From positions 1 through 64,000 of the forward strand of contig NZ_AUIH01000011.1 in the NCBI RefSeq assembly GCF_000423605.1: a DNA stretch of 64,000 bases, read 5' to 3'. Source of the DNA: Saccharospirillum impatiens DSM 12546 (GTDB lineage: Bacteria; Pseudomonadota; Gammaproteobacteria; Pseudomonadales; Natronospirillaceae). Shown here one piece after another: positions 27,181 through 36,980 of the stretch (position 1 is the stretch's first letter; every line of letters begins with the position of its first letter). The notes beneath the pieces are model-generated. The model saw only the letters and a program-made list of their open reading frames with translations, made no database searches and had not been told where the DNA came from. The translations under genes were made by a program, and so were the position numbers.

Positions 27181-27434
27181 GATGTTCTCCTTTTTGATTA
27201 CAGCCCCGGGTCGGTTCCCGGCACTGGTCGGCGCTCAGTCTACCCCAACACTTCAGCCGGGGTCATGTCTGATCGATTCGCAACCGCCTGACTGATGGGT
27301 GTATCACAGGGCTACCCTCCGGTTGATCGATATTTGACCGAAAGTAAAGCCTTGCCAAACCAGCATGGACGCTTAGCAGTGCACCGCCTAGACTTTCAGG
27401 CATTAATCGCTCACATCCAGTCAGGGACGCTGTA

Positions 27435-28313
27435 TTGAAGGAGTCCAACACTATCGATGCCAGTCGACTGAAGGAGATACGCCGCCAGACCCGAATCGTG
27501 TTGGGCGAAGCCCCCGAGGCGTTTATCAAAGCTTTCCCGACTCTCGACAACCTGCAACTGGCGCAGGTTTTCAGTGAAAACCTGCGCAGCCGCCGCTCCG
27601 CGCTCGGCTTGTCTCAGTCGGCGACGGCGCGCTGCATGTCTTTGTCACTGACTGCGTACCGGCGCTATGAAACCGGCCATTCACTGCCAAAGCTGCATAC
27701 CGCCATTCGCTGGTCTCTCAGTTGCGGTGTGCCAACCGAGTGGCTTTTGCTCAATCCGCGCCACTTGCCAAAACTGCCCCCCATTCACGGCTTGAAATGG
27801 CAACCTCTGGTCAGTTATATCAGCCTGGCCAATCCCGACCAGTTACATTGCCTGTCGACGTTAATTCAGCACCACCATAAAGATTACCCGAAAAAACTGG
27901 TCGCCGCGGACAAACACCCCCTGGGACAGTTTCCCGACGTACCGACTTACTACCGGCTGATCGCCGAGAACCTCAGGCCCTTTCGTTTGGCGGTGGGGTT
28001 ATCGCAATCGGAGGCGGCCAGTCTGATCGGCATCTGCGAGGCGAGCTACCGGCTCTACGAATCACCCCAACACAACACGGCCATTGGCCTGCAGAGCATG
28101 TATGGCATGGTATCGGCGCTGAACATCGACCCAACCACCATGTCCGTCAACTCCCGCCTGTATGACTACCGATGCCAGCAACGCGACAATTTATGGCAAC
28201 TGAACAGCTGGGTAACGGGTCTGAAACCAAAGCAGGCCGATGCCGTCCTGTCCCTGACACGCACCTGCCTTGAGCATTTCGAGCTACTGCGGGTGCCTGG
28301 TCGTTTGCTCTGA
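27435..28313 (+). CDS. Protein with two XRE-like helix-turn-helix halves
   Basis: A 292-residue putative DNA-binding protein. Two similar helix-turn-helix regions can be seen: LRSRRSALGLSQSATARCMSL (about 50-70; key part LGLSQSATA) followed by TAYRRYETGHSLPKL, and about 140 residues later LRPFRLAVGLSQSEAASLIG followed by ASYRLYESPQH. Both have the xGLSQxxxA...YRxYE layout of XRE/Cro folds, so it is an internal duplication. The C-terminal 70 residues are unassigned. The start is taken as TTG 27435; there is no ATG/GTG nearby, and a GAAGGAG just after it leaves the true start uncertain. It converges on and overlaps the three-gene KAS III operon by 30 nt. Confidence 0.7.
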   Translation: MKESNTIDASRLKEIRRQTRIVLGEAPEAFIKAFPTLDNLQLAQVFSENLRSRRSALGLSQSATARCMSLSLTAYRRYETGHSLPKLHTAIRWSLSCGVPTEWLLLNPRHLPKLPPIHGLKWQPLVSYISLANPDQLHCLSTLIQHHHKDYPKKLVAADKHPLGQFPDVPTYYRLIAENLRPFRLAVGLSQSEAASLIGICEASYRLYESPQHNTAIGLQSMYGMVSALNIDPTTMSVNSRLYDYRCQQRDNLWQLNSWVTGLKPKQADAVLSLTRTCLEHFELLRVPGRLL

Positions 28314-29189
28314 CGTCGACGCAAGCGCCCGCTTCATCTGGCGCAGATAGGCGTGCATCAGTTCGGCATCCAGGCCATGCAACATCAACCGGAAACCCGA
28401 GTGCAGGGTGATGACCGGCACCATGGGGTGGCGGTTGTTGACCAGCCCGACCGGCAACGGATCGTTCAGCAGCCGGCTCAGGTAAATCGCGATGGTCTCA
28501 TCCAGTTGCAAGGAATTGGCTGCGCGCCAGAAATCGTGATCGGTCAGCATCAGCGAATACATAGGCACATAGGATTCGATGGCGGTTTGCAGATCGATGA
28601 TGTTAAACCGCCCCTGCTTGCCGGGATCAAGATCAAACTCACCGTCGGTGATGGCATCGAAATTCAGCTGTGCAGGCGCTTCCAGCGTCCGGCCCTCAGC
28701 GCTGAGTGTTGCGTTCAATTCCAGTAGAAAATTGTAGATATTCAGGTCGTGCACCAGAAAGGCGTCTTCTTTCAGATCGGCCAGCGTGCGCGGACGCAGC
28801 GGTTGCGTCGAGGTGATGGTGACACCGGCGTTATCAGCAATGAACCGCAGGATCTCGGTACCAATGTGAAAATGGCGCAAAATCAGGTAGTTGCTGTCGC
28901 GTCGCACGAAGTGCCTCAGACCCCAGTAGATGGTTCGATGCAGTGCCCGCGGCCAGGCCCAGCGCTTGGGCAATACCATGCGCACCAGTTTGACCAGAAT
29001 GATGCTCAACCGGGCCACCGGTCGAATCAGCGGCAGTAAGTACCGCCGCGATTTGGAATTGTAACCGCGCAGTAAGGCTTTCTTTGCCGGCGCATGCAGG
29101 TCGAGGCTTTGATCGAGGTACAACGCCAGCCAGGGGTTCGGATCCCGTGGGTCGATGCGCTGATGTTCAAAATCCAGATCCCAGTTCAT
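28284..29189 (-). CDS. Unrecognised conserved-looking protein, third gene of the KAS III/oxidase operon
   Basis: A 301-residue protein I cannot assign. It has a Trp/Asp-rich start (MNWDLDFEHQRIDPRDPNPW), one hydrophobic, basic-flanked stretch around residues 47-75 (LLPLIRPVARLSIILVKLVR) that could be a membrane or membrane-surface helix, and a mostly soluble remainder with several His (LILRHFHIG, SYVPMYSLMLTDHDFWRA). Its ATG overlaps the stop of the haem-oxygenase-like gene by 4 nt, indicating translational coupling and a joint function. Its 3' end overlaps the convergent double-HTH gene by 30 nt. A lipid-handling role is possible from context only. Confidence 0.65.
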   Translation of the reverse strand: MNWDLDFEHQRIDPRDPNPWLALYLDQSLDLHAPAKKALLRGYNSKSRRYLLPLIRPVARLSIILVKLVRMVLPKRWAWPRALHRTIYWGLRHFVRRDSNYLILRHFHIGTEILRFIADNAGVTITSTQPLRPRTLADLKEDAFLVHDLNIYNFLLELNATLSAEGRTLEAPAQLNFDAITDGEFDLDPGKQGRFNIIDLQTAIESYVPMYSLMLTDHDFWRAANSLQLDETIAIYLSRLLNDPLPVGLVNNRHPMVPVITLHSGFRLMLHGLDAELMHAYLRQMKRALASTSEQTTRHPQ

Positions 29190-29878
29190 CCGTAATGCCC
29201 CACTTCTTCCAGTTGCAACACATACAACCGGGCGGTCACCGCGGCGGTCTCTATCAGGGTATCGGCCACCTCCGGAATGTCGAGCACGCCACTGCCCAGC
29301 ACCGCTTCCAGCTCAGCCAGATGGTCCGGATCGTGATCGGCATGGTAGCGGTAAAACCCGGTCTGGGTTTCATTGAGGCCCAGACTCCCGGTCACAGCAT
29401 CCGCGAAGGAGCGGGCAAACCACTGACCCAGCCCTTCGATGATGAACATGGCACCGAGCAAATCAAAGGGATTCGGTTGGCTGGCGCGGTGATACATCCA
29501 GGCAGACAGCGCCATCGACCCCAGATTTTTTCGGGCATTGTCGAGGTCAGCCGGGTCTCCGTCACAGGCGGCATAGTCCCTGGCCAGCATTTCGTAGTCC
29601 CGGTGTTCGGTGACGGCATGTCGCAGAAACAGTGACCGTTGTTCAAGGTAAGGACGACCGACCGATGAAGCGGCCCGGCTGATCCAGCCGCTGCCCTCGA
29701 TGACCTGGGCGTAATGGTCTTTGAGCAGGGTACGGTAGTCCGACAGTCGTATCCGCCCGGCATGGGCATCGGCGATAATGGAGACAGAGCGCAGTCGACC
29801 TTCAAACTCGCCCCAGATGCGAGTCAGCCGGCGCATCACTTGCTGAACATCCGGGTTGGCGCCACCATCATTTTTCAT
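29186..29878 (-). CDS. Haem-oxygenase-like putative diiron oxidase (HDO / iron-containing redox enzyme family)
   Basis: A 230-residue all-helical protein of the haem-oxygenase-like fold. Candidate diiron ligands are spaced as in HDO enzymes: Glu61 (QVIEGSG), His92 with Glu96 (EHRDYE), Glu148 (FIIEGLGQ) and an HxxxDxxH segment His179-Asp183-His186 (HADHDPDH). Known relatives include UndA, which converts lauric acid to 1-undecene, and N-oxygenases or desaturases acting on small acids and amino acids. A fatty-acyl-type substrate is inferred from the KAS III gene upstream. It is coupled to the downstream unknown gene. A MITE-like palindrome of about 220 bp separates it from the KAS III gene. Confidence 0.72.
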   Translation of the reverse strand: MKNDGGANPDVQQVMRRLTRIWGEFEGRLRSVSIIADAHAGRIRLSDYRTLLKDHYAQVIEGSGWISRAASSVGRPYLEQRSLFLRHAVTEHRDYEMLARDYAACDGDPADLDNARKNLGSMALSAWMYHRASQPNPFDLLGAMFIIEGLGQWFARSFADAVTGSLGLNETQTGFYRYHADHDPDHLAELEAVLGSGVLDIPEVADTLIETAAVTARLYVLQLEEVGHYG

Positions 29879-29957
29879 ACCAACACCTCCTTTAAGTGGT
29901 TCATGCGTGAAGTTCGGGTACTAAGAAGCACAGCCAGAATGTGCAGGGCCGGCCCAC

Positions 29958-30179
29958 TAGTGTCATGAGTCAGAAATTCGCAGGGTAATTGACTGGTCGT
30001 CAACCATGGCTTCTGTGTCACCCGGACTGTCGGGCACATCTACTTGGGGTACGCTGTAAATACGTCCCTGTAAGCTCGAAGACCGCATCCATGCGGTCCA
30101 ACGACCCCAAGTAGATGCACCCAACAGTCCTTTGATAGTGAGTCGGTTAATCGCCACGAATTTCTGACTCATGACACTA
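29958..30179 (+). mobile_element. MITE-like unit enclosing nested palindromic element 5
   Basis: Perfect 23-bp terminal inverted repeats, starting TAGTGTCATGAGTCAG at 29958 and ending with the complement at 30179. TA at each end could be a target duplication (inferred), as for IS630/Tc1-type elements. Inside is a palindrome with 27-bp arms (30024-30050 / 30104-30130, three mismatches; CATCTACTTGGGG identical) and a core with GCTGTAAATACGTCCCTG and hairpin GACCGCATCCATGCGGTC (30081-30098). No coding capacity. It sits between the KAS III and oxidase genes and contributes the KAS III stop codon. Confidence 0.85.
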
Positions 30180-31289
30180 CACCACCGTCAGATGCATAAA
30201 GGCCGCCAGTGCGCGGCCGCTTTCCGGTACAAAACACAACAGTCGTTGCCCGGGTTTCGGGTCGGCCCGGTTGAGCCAGTCAGTAAGCATGACAAACAAC
30301 GAGGCGGACCCGGTATTACCGCGTTCACTCAGGGTATTGAACCAGCGCTGCCCGGGAATCATGGCGCCGGTTGCCTGCAGCAATCGCTTCATTTCCTGCC
30401 CGAGCGATTCGGCGGAGTAATGTGGCAAGAACACATCAATGTCTGCCGGGTGCAGTCCCCGGGCGTCGAGCAGCTCCAGATAGTAACCGATCCAGACTGG
30501 AAACAGCTCGTACAGCAGCTTGAAGTCCTGCTTAAGGGCAATCGCCCCGGCCTGGTGCGCCGCACTCGGTGAAGCGTGCACACTCCAGGGTAAGGCATCC
30601 GCCTGGTTGGTGGCGGTTCCGGCATACATACAGTTGGGGAAACGGTCGGCAAACGAACGTTGTTCAATCCAGTCGATGCGCAAATTTCGACGACCGGGCA
30701 CGGGCTCCGGCTCTACGATCACCGCTGCGCCGCCGTCAGACAGGGTGTAGCGCAAAAACTCTATACCTGGATCCGGGTTGTCCCGGTACGAATCGGCGTA
30801 AAAAGCGGGTTGAAACCAGCGGCTGGAATACTCGCTGCCGCTCACGGCCGCCGCTTCTGACTGACCCGTCTGCACCGCCATCATCGCGTGTTTCAACGCC
30901 ATCAGGCTGCTGGCACACACCGACTGAAAAGAAGCCACTTCAAGACTGGCAATCCCCAATTCGGCCTGAACGGCACTGGCGAAACCGGGAACCAGCAGGT
31001 CACCCTGGGTAGTGCCGGTACACAGCAGATCGAGCCGGCTGTCCCGGCACCGGGCTGACAACAGCGCCGCCCGAATAGCCTCTGTGGCTAGCTGGGCATT
31101 GCTGTGAGTCGTTTGCCCCTCGGGCGTGCGGGCGTAATGGCGCTGTTGAATGCCATTGTGGCGCAAGGTCGCCCTTCCTAGCCGGCTGTGCACCGGGCTG
31201 AGCGTACCAATGTAGGCTTCCATGGCGTCGTTGCTGATGGCCGGGCCGGGCAGGCAGCTGCCTGCCCCGGTGATGTAGGCGGTTCGCAT
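30177..31289 (-). CDS. Beta-ketoacyl-ACP synthase III (KAS III/FabH-like) family protein
   Basis: A 370-residue thiolase-fold condensing enzyme. The catalytic triad is intact: Cys125 (SVCASSLMA), His290 (FLPHYSAES) and Asn325 (ERGNTGSAS). It is about 50 residues longer than housekeeping FabH and diverges from it, and no fab genes are nearby, so a specialised role is more likely: Claisen condensation or acyl transfer onto a non-standard acceptor. It starts the operon KAS III, haem-oxygenase-like oxidase, unknown protein; together these could make and oxidise a fatty-acyl-derived metabolite (inference). The TAG stop lies inside the right terminal repeat of a MITE-like element. Confidence 0.85.
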   Translation of the reverse strand: MRTAYITGAGSCLPGPAISNDAMEAYIGTLSPVHSRLGRATLRHNGIQQRHYARTPEGQTTHSNAQLATEAIRAALLSARCRDSRLDLLCTGTTQGDLLVPGFASAVQAELGIASLEVASFQSVCASSLMALKHAMMAVQTGQSEAAAVSGSEYSSRWFQPAFYADSYRDNPDPGIEFLRYTLSDGGAAVIVEPEPVPGRRNLRIDWIEQRSFADRFPNCMYAGTATNQADALPWSVHASPSAAHQAGAIALKQDFKLLYELFPVWIGYYLELLDARGLHPADIDVFLPHYSAESLGQEMKRLLQATGAMIPGQRWFNTLSERGNTGSASLFVMLTDWLNRADPKPGQRLLCFVPESGRALAAFMHLTVV

Positions 31290-31318
31290 CCCTGGCGTAC
31301 TCCTGTTCTCGGGCTGTA

Positions 31319-31407
31319 GGAGTCTGTCGGACTTGGGATAAATTGGCTGCGGAAGCGGAACGACAGCCCACTCCCTCGCTTCAACCTCCCTAACTCCGAC
31401 AGACTCC
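31319..31407. repeat. Short palindromic element upstream of the KAS III gene
   Basis: A 13-bp perfect inverted repeat GGAGTCTGTCGGA (31319-31331) / TCCGACAGACTCC (31395-31407) with a 63-bp interior. It is non-coding and lies 30 bp before the KAS III start, where it would be in that gene's leader or promoter. It resembles the ends of a small non-autonomous element; no transposase is present. Confidence 0.65.
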
Positions 31408-31510
31408 CAGGCTAAATGGATATCCTGACTATACCACCTGACACAAACACCCGATAAAGAGTGATTTTTAGAATACTATTGTGCCTTAAGATCCCGGCAC
31501 ACCGAATCAC

Positions 31511-31987
31511 TCAGCGGTGCTCAACCTGTTCGATCTCATACTCGACGTCGCCGCCCGGTGTTTTGACCACCACCACGTCGCCTTCTTCCTTGCCGATCAG
31601 TGCGCGGGCAATGGGAGAGGTAACCGAAATTTTGTTGACCTTAACGTTGGCTTCATCTTCACCCACGATCTTGTAGGTCACGCCCTGGTCGGTATCCAGA
31701 TTCAACAGGGTCACCGTGGTGCCAAAGATAACCTTGCCGCTGTGAGGGATATCATGGATGTTGATGACCTGGGCATTGCCCAGCTTCATCTCGATTTCCT
31801 GAAGTCGGCCCTCGATGAAGCCCTGCTGCTCACGCGCGGCGTGATACTCGGCGTTTTCTTTCAGGTCACCGTGCTCGCGTGCTTCGGCAATGGCCTTGAT
31901 CACACGCGGCCGCTGGTTTGTCTTCAAGTCGCGAAGCTCGTTTTGCAGAGCCAGTTCGCCCTCAAGTGTCATTGGATAGCGTTGCAT
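31511..31987 (-). CDS. greA: Transcription elongation factor GreA
   Basis: A 158-residue factor that rescues backtracked RNA polymerase by stimulating transcript cleavage. The N-terminal coiled coil has the tip acidic residues in [18 protein letters not shown], the GreA hallmark. The C-terminal FKBP-like domain ends [24 protein letters not shown] 31987 is chosen; the frame is open upstream but those codons are not GreA-like. It follows carB by about 150 bp and a terminator, so it has its own promoter or read-through. Confidence 0.96.
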   Translation of the reverse strand: MQRYPMTLEGELALQNELRDLKTNQRPRVIKAIAEAREHGDLKENAEYHAAREQQGFIEGRLQEIEMKLGNAQVINIHDIPHSGKVIFGTTVTLLNLDTDQGVTYKIVGEDEANVKVNKISVTSPIARALIGKEEGDVVVVKTPGGDVEYEIEQVEHR

Positions 31988-32087
31988 GGAGATACCCTGC
32001 CCTGATAAAACCGGCCAGCCTGGCCAGTGTGGTGAACCTACACAGACAGCCGGGTGCTTACCCGGCGGACCATTAATAAGACTGAAT

Positions 32088-32113
32088 AAAAAAAGGGCGC
32101 TGTTAAGCACCCC
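32088..32113 (-). terminator. Rho-independent terminator after carB
   Basis: On the minus strand a GGGTGCT-TAAC-AGCGCCC stem (one mismatch) is followed by a run of seven T residues (32088-32094). It is placed directly after the carB stop (32136) and before greA. Confidence 0.75.
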
Positions 32114-32135
32114 CTTAGTGTCGCCAAGTCGCCGG

Positions 32136-35100
32136 TCAGGCGGTTGACGTTTGGGTGGCGTGCAAATCCTGCAGCCGTCGCACCGGTGTGTGCTCGGCAA
32201 GGCGCATGGCCATTACAGACGCTTCTGCACCCGCCATCGTCGTAGTGTAATAAACCTTGTGCTGCAATGCACTACGACGAATTTCAGAACTGTCGATGAT
32301 CGACTGGCGACCCTCTGCCGTGTTGATGATAAACACCACTTCGTGGTTCTTGATCATATCAACCAGGTGTGGCCGGCCTTCCTTCACCTTGTTCACCACC
32401 GACACCGCCATTCCGTGCTCTTCCAGGTAACGGGCCGTACCCTTAGTGGCGCGGACATCGAAACCCAGCTCACCGAGCGACTGCGCGACACCCAGAATGG
32501 CTTTCTTGTCGCGATCCTTAACCGACAGAATCACCGTGCCTTTTTCTGGCAAGGTGGTGCCGGCGCCCAGTATCGCCTTGGCAAACGCCTCGGCAAAGGT
32601 GTCTCCGGTGCCCATCACCTCACCGGTCGATTTCATTTCCGGGCTCAGAATCGGGTCGACCCCCGGAAACTTGTTGAACGGCAACACCGCTTCTTTCACC
32701 GAGTAGTAATGCGGAATGATTTCAGTGGTGAAGCCGATTTCGGCCAGTGTCTTGCCGGTCATCACCTGAGCGGCGACCTTGGCCAGCGACACGCCAATGG
32801 CTTTGGACACAAAAGGCACCGTCCGTGACGCGCGCGGGTTCACTTCAATGATGTAGAGCTGTTCATCCTGCCAGGCCATCTGCACGTTCATCAGGCCGAT
32901 GACATTCAGCTCCAGCGCCATGTCGGTAATTTGCTGGTGAATGAGGTCCAGTGCTTTCTGCGGCAGGCTGTAAGGCGGCAACGAACACGCCGAGTCACCC
33001 GAGTGCACACCGGCCTGTTCAATGTGTTGCATGATGCCGCCGATCACGACCTGCTGGCCATCACTGACCGCATCAATGTCGATCTCAATGGCCGAGTCGA
33101 GGAAGTGGTCGAGCAGAACCGGCGAGTCGTTGGACACCTTCACCGCATCGCGCATGTAGCGTTCGAGTTCGGCTTCTTCATAGACAATTTCCATGGCCCG
33201 GCCGCCGAGCACATAAGACGGACGTACCACCAGCGGGTAGCCAATGCGACGCGCTATCGTCAGTGCCTGCTCCAGACTGCGCGCTGTACCGTTTTCGGGC
33301 TGCAGCAGCTTCAGCTTCTCGATCATAACCTGGAAACGTTCACGGTCTTCCGCCCGGTCGATCGCATCGGGTGAGGTGCCGATGATTGGCGCACCGGCGG
33401 CTTCGAGTTCACGTGCCAGTTTCAGTGGCGTCTGGCCACCAAACTGCACGATCACGCCTTTGGGTTTTTCCAGCTCGATGATTTCAAGCACATCTTCCAG
33501 CGTGACCGGTTCGAAGTACAAACGGTCTGAGGTGTCGTAATCGGTGGACACGGTTTCCGGGTTACAGTTGACCATGATGGTCTCGAACCCGTCTGCGCGC
33601 GCTGCCAGTGCCGCATGCACACAGCAGTAATCGAACTCAATGCCCTGACCAATCCGGTTCGGGCCACCGCCGATCACCATGATCTTGTCGCGATCACTCG
33701 GCGCCGCTTCGCATTCCTCGTCGTAACTGGAATACATATAAGCGGTGTTCGAGGCAAATTCGGCCGCGCAGGTATCCACCCGTTTGTAGACCGGGCGTAT
33801 ACCCTGCGCCCAGCGCTTTTTCCGCAGTTCTTTTTCACTGACGCCCATCAGAAAGGCCAGTCGTTCGTCCGAAAAGCCTTTGCGCTTGAGGCGACGCATG
33901 GCAGTGGCATCCAGATCTTTCATCCCGGATTCCTGCAGTGCCTTCTCTTCGTTAATCAGGTCTTCGATCTGCACCAGATACCAGGGATCGACCCCGGACA
34001 GACGATGCACTTCCTCAACACTGAAATCGGCACGGAACGCATCACCGATGTACCAGATACGCTCGGCACCGGGTTCTTTCAGTTCCCTGACGATGATGTC
34101 GTTGGCTTCGTCCGTGTTCAGGTCGACTTTGCTGTCAAAGCCAGCGGCGCTCACTTCAAGACCGCGCAAGGCTTTATGCAGTGATTCCTGGAAGTTACGG
34201 CCAATGGCCATGACTTCACCGACCGACTTCATCTGGGTGGTCAAACGGTCGTTCGCTTGCGGGAATTTCTCGAACGCAAAGCGCGGGATCTTAGTCACGA
34301 CATAGTCAATGCTCGGCTCAAACGAGGCCGGCGTAACGCCACCGGTAATGTCGTTCTGCAGCTCATCGAGGGTGTAGCCGACGGCCAGCTTGGCGGCGAT
34401 TTTAGCGATGGGAAAACCGGTCGCCTTGGAGGCCAGCGCCGACGAGCGACTCACCCGCGGGTTCATCTCGATCACGACCATGCGGCCGGTTTCCGGGTTG
34501 ACACCAAACTGGACGTTAGAGCCGCCAGTTTCAACGCCAATCTCGCGCAACACCGCCAAAGAGGCATCGCGCATTATCTGGTATTCCTTGTCGGTCAGCG
34601 TTTGCGCCGGAGCGACGGTAATGGAGTCTCCGGTATGCACGCCCATGGCATCGAAGTTTTCAATGGCACAGACGATAATGCAGTTGTCCGCTTTGTCGCG
34701 AACCACTTCCATTTCGTATTCTTTCCAGCCGATCAGGCTTTCATCGATCAGCAATTCGCGCGTCGGTGACAGGTCGAGACCACGCTCACAGATCTCGACA
34801 AATTCTTCGCGGTTGTAGGCAATGCCGCCACCGGAACCACCCATGGTAAAACTCGGGCGAATGATGCACGGCAGACCGATGTCTTCGAAAATTTCCCAGG
34901 CTTGCTCGATTGACCGGGCAATGCCATGACGGGGTGTTTCCAGGCCAATGGCGATCATGGCATCGTCAAAGCGCTCGCGGTCTTCGGCTTTGTCGATGGT
35001 GTCGGCGTTGGCACCGATCATCGTGACGCCGAATTTCTCCAGCACGCCTTCGCGCTCCAGATCCAGGGCACAGTTCAGTGCGGTCTGGCCACCCATGGTG

Positions 35101-35363
35101 GGCAACAAGGCATCGGGGCGTTCTTTCTCGATGATCTTGGCCACTTCGCTCCAAACCACCGGTTCAATGTAGGTAGCGTCGGCCATAGCGGGGTCTGTCA
35201 TGATGGTGGCCGGGTTGGAGTTCACCAGAATGACGCGATACCCCTCTTCGCGCAGGGCTTTGCAGGCCTGGGCGCCGGAGTAGTCGAATTCACAGGCCTG
35301 GCCGATAACAATAGGGCCAGCGCCAAGGATCAGAATGCTTTTGATATCAGTACGTTTTGGCAT
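32136..35363 (-). CDS. carB: Carbamoyl-phosphate synthase large subunit
   Basis: A 1075-residue enzyme that makes carbamoyl phosphate from bicarbonate, ammonia (channelled from CarA) and 2 ATP, for arginine and pyrimidine synthesis. The two homologous ATP-grasp halves are visible: [17 protein letters not shown] at residues 14-30 and its counterpart [17 protein letters not shown] about residue 565. The C-terminal allosteric domain (about 935-1060) has [12 protein letters not shown]. The length is normal. It follows carA by 71 bp in the carAB operon. Confidence 0.97.
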   Translation of the reverse strand: MPKRTDIKSILILGAGPIVIGQACEFDYSGAQACKALREEGYRVILVNSNPATIMTDPAMADATYIEPVVWSEVAKIIEKERPDALLPTMGGQTALNCALDLEREGVLEKFGVTMIGANADTIDKAEDRERFDDAMIAIGLETPRHGIARSIEQAWEIFEDIGLPCIIRPSFTMGGSGGGIAYNREEFVEICERGLDLSPTRELLIDESLIGWKEYEMEVVRDKADNCIIVCAIENFDAMGVHTGDSITVAPAQTLTDKEYQIMRDASLAVLREIGVETGGSNVQFGVNPETGRMVVIEMNPRVSRSSALASKATGFPIAKIAAKLAVGYTLDELQNDITGGVTPASFEPSIDYVVTKIPRFAFEKFPQANDRLTTQMKSVGEVMAIGRNFQESLHKALRGLEVSAAGFDSKVDLNTDEANDIIVRELKEPGAERIWYIGDAFRADFSVEEVHRLSGVDPWYLVQIEDLINEEKALQESGMKDLDATAMRRLKRKGFSDERLAFLMGVSEKELRKKRWAQGIRPVYKRVDTCAAEFASNTAYMYSSYDEECEAAPSDRDKIMVIGGGPNRIGQGIEFDYCCVHAALAARADGFETIMVNCNPETVSTDYDTSDRLYFEPVTLEDVLEIIELEKPKGVIVQFGGQTPLKLARELEAAGAPIIGTSPDAIDRAEDRERFQVMIEKLKLLQPENGTARSLEQALTIARRIGYPLVVRPSYVLGGRAMEIVYEEAELERYMRDAVKVSNDSPVLLDHFLDSAIEIDIDAVSDGQQVVIGGIMQHIEQAGVHSGDSACSLPPYSLPQKALDLIHQQITDMALELNVIGLMNVQMAWQDEQLYIIEVNPRASRTVPFVSKAIGVSLAKVAAQVMTGKTLAEIGFTTEIIPHYYSVKEAVLPFNKFPGVDPILSPEMKSTGEVMGTGDTFAEAFAKAILGAGTTLPEKGTVILSVKDRDKKAILGVAQSLGELGFDVRATKGTARYLEEHGMAVSVVNKVKEGRPHLVDMIKNHEVVFIINTAEGRQSIIDSSEIRRSALQHKVYYTTTMAGAEASVMAMRLAEHTPVRRLQDLHATQTSTA

Positions 35364-35434
35364 GATTCGCTTCGCTCATAGCAGATGGCTGGACGGAATA
35401 CGGGAGACGTTGACAGGCGTCTGGCGTGGTCCGT

Positions 35435-36571
35435 TCATCGGCGATCCGCTTGCATCAGTTCGATGAAGTGATCAAACAGGGGGGCGCAATCACGCGGCCC
35501 CGGGCTCGCTTCCGGGTGCCCCTGAAAACTAAAGGCGGCCTTGTCTGTACGGTGTACACCTTGCAGTGACCCGTCGAATAACGAGCGGTGCGTCGCGACC
35601 AGGTTGTCCGGCAGAGAGTCGGCATCAATCGCAAAGCCATGGTTCTGACTGGTGATCATGACGGTTTTGTCCGCCATGACTTCCACCGGGTGGTTGGCAC
35701 CGTGATGACCGAATTTCATTTTCAGGGTTTTGGCTCCACTGGCCAGGCCAAGCAACTGATGGCCCAAACAGATGCCAAAGACCGGAATGTCGGTTTCCAG
35801 CAGTTCGCGAATAGCGGTAATAGCGTAGTCGCAAGGCTCCGGGTCTCCCGGGCCGTTGGACAGAAAAACACCGTCTGGCTTGAGCGCCAGTACATCGGCC
35901 GCCGGTGTCTGCGCCGGTACGACCGTTAGCCGGCAACCCCGATCAACCAGCATGCGCAGAATATTGCGCTTCACGCCGTAATCGTAGGCAACCACATGCA
36001 GCGACAATTCGTCGTCGCCGCGCACCTGATGCCCGTCGTTCAACGACCAGCTGGTTTCGCGCCACAAGTAGGCGTCTTCTGTGCTGACTTCTTTGGCCAG
36101 GTCCATACCTTTGAGCCCGGCAAAACCCCGCGCCAGTTCCAGCGCCCGGGCTTCATCGAGGGAATCGCCTGCCATGATGCAACCGCTTTGCGCGCCTTTT
36201 TCCCGCAACAGCCGGGTCAGTCGGCGGGTATCGATATCGGCGATAGCGACCACATTGTTGTCAAACAAGTAATCCTGAAGGGATTGTTCGCTACGGAAAT
36301 TGCTGTGTAACAAGGGCAGGTCACGAATGACGAGGCCGGCGGCCCAGACATGCTCCGATTCTTCATCTTCGGAATTGGTGCCGGTATTCCCGATGTGCGG
36401 GTAAGTGAGGGTAACGATTTGGCGGGCATAGGAGGGGTCTGTCAGAATTTCCTGGTAACCGGTCATGGCGGTATTGAACACCACCTCACCGACCGATTCT
36501 CCCGGAGCGCCAATGCTGACCCCCCGAAACAGACTGCCGTCAGCTAGTGCGAGTATGGCTGGCGTACTCAA
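35435..36571 (-). CDS. carA: Carbamoyl-phosphate synthase small (glutaminase) subunit
   Basis: A 378-residue glutamine amidotransferase subunit. The C-terminal class I GATase domain has the nucleophile Cys in [14 protein letters not shown] and the His-Glu pair in [11 protein letters not shown]. The N-terminal domain begins [17 protein letters not shown]. The start codon is TTG at 36571, with AGAGGAA 9 nt upstream, an inefficient start for a key enzyme. It heads the carAB operon. An intrinsic terminator lies about 130 bp upstream, in the leader region. Confidence 0.97.
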   Translation of the reverse strand: MSTPAILALADGSLFRGVSIGAPGESVGEVVFNTAMTGYQEILTDPSYARQIVTLTYPHIGNTGTNSEDEESEHVWAAGLVIRDLPLLHSNFRSEQSLQDYLFDNNVVAIADIDTRRLTRLLREKGAQSGCIMAGDSLDEARALELARGFAGLKGMDLAKEVSTEDAYLWRETSWSLNDGHQVRGDDELSLHVVAYDYGVKRNILRMLVDRGCRLTVVPAQTPAADVLALKPDGVFLSNGPGDPEPCDYAITAIRELLETDIPVFGICLGHQLLGLASGAKTLKMKFGHHGANHPVEVMADKTVMITSQNHGFAIDADSLPDNLVATHRSLFDGSLQGVHRTDKAAFSFQGHPEASPGPRDCAPLFDHFIELMQADRR

Positions 36572-36980
36572 AGATCCGTTCCTCTATCTTGCAGTGCGAG
36601 TGGGCAATGACCGCTAGGCCACTGGCAAGGCACGGCCTGGGTTATTTGGCGGTTGGTGACCGCTAAACTGACCAGTCAGACAACTCTGCCAGTCCCTTTC
36701 GCAAAAAAGCGAGATGAAGAAACCCCCATCTCGCCCATCAATCACTTTTGCGTTTCAGAAACCGGGAGGCTGCCGCTAACGCTCGTTGTCACCGTCGTCA
36801 ATTACCGTAGGCGCTGAACAATTCTGGCCAGAGTAACCGGTGATGGTAAGCGTTGAACGATCTGGGTGCCGTGCCCAAATTTCGGGGATTTTACCGAACA
36901 AGCACCGCCGGTGTCCAGGCAATTGACCGCCTGATGCACAATTGAGGGGAACCCGGGCTAAGCAGGCTCGCGCGCTGCGG
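36572..36980. other. carA leader / intergenic region
   Basis: About 410 bp without a convincing gene; the minus-strand frame overlapping 36776-37102 is an antisense-like shadow of the 36981-37973 gene's end. It contains the terminator at 36703-36734 and should hold the carAB promoter on the minus strand. Confidence 0.5.
36703..36734 (-). terminator. Rho-independent terminator upstream of carA
   Basis: The minus-strand stem GCGAGATG / CATCTCGC (8 bp, 10-nt loop) is followed by TTTTTTG. It either ends the transcript of the 36981-37973 gene (about 250 bp away) or acts as an attenuator in the carAB leader (about 130 bp before carA). Confidence 0.75.
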
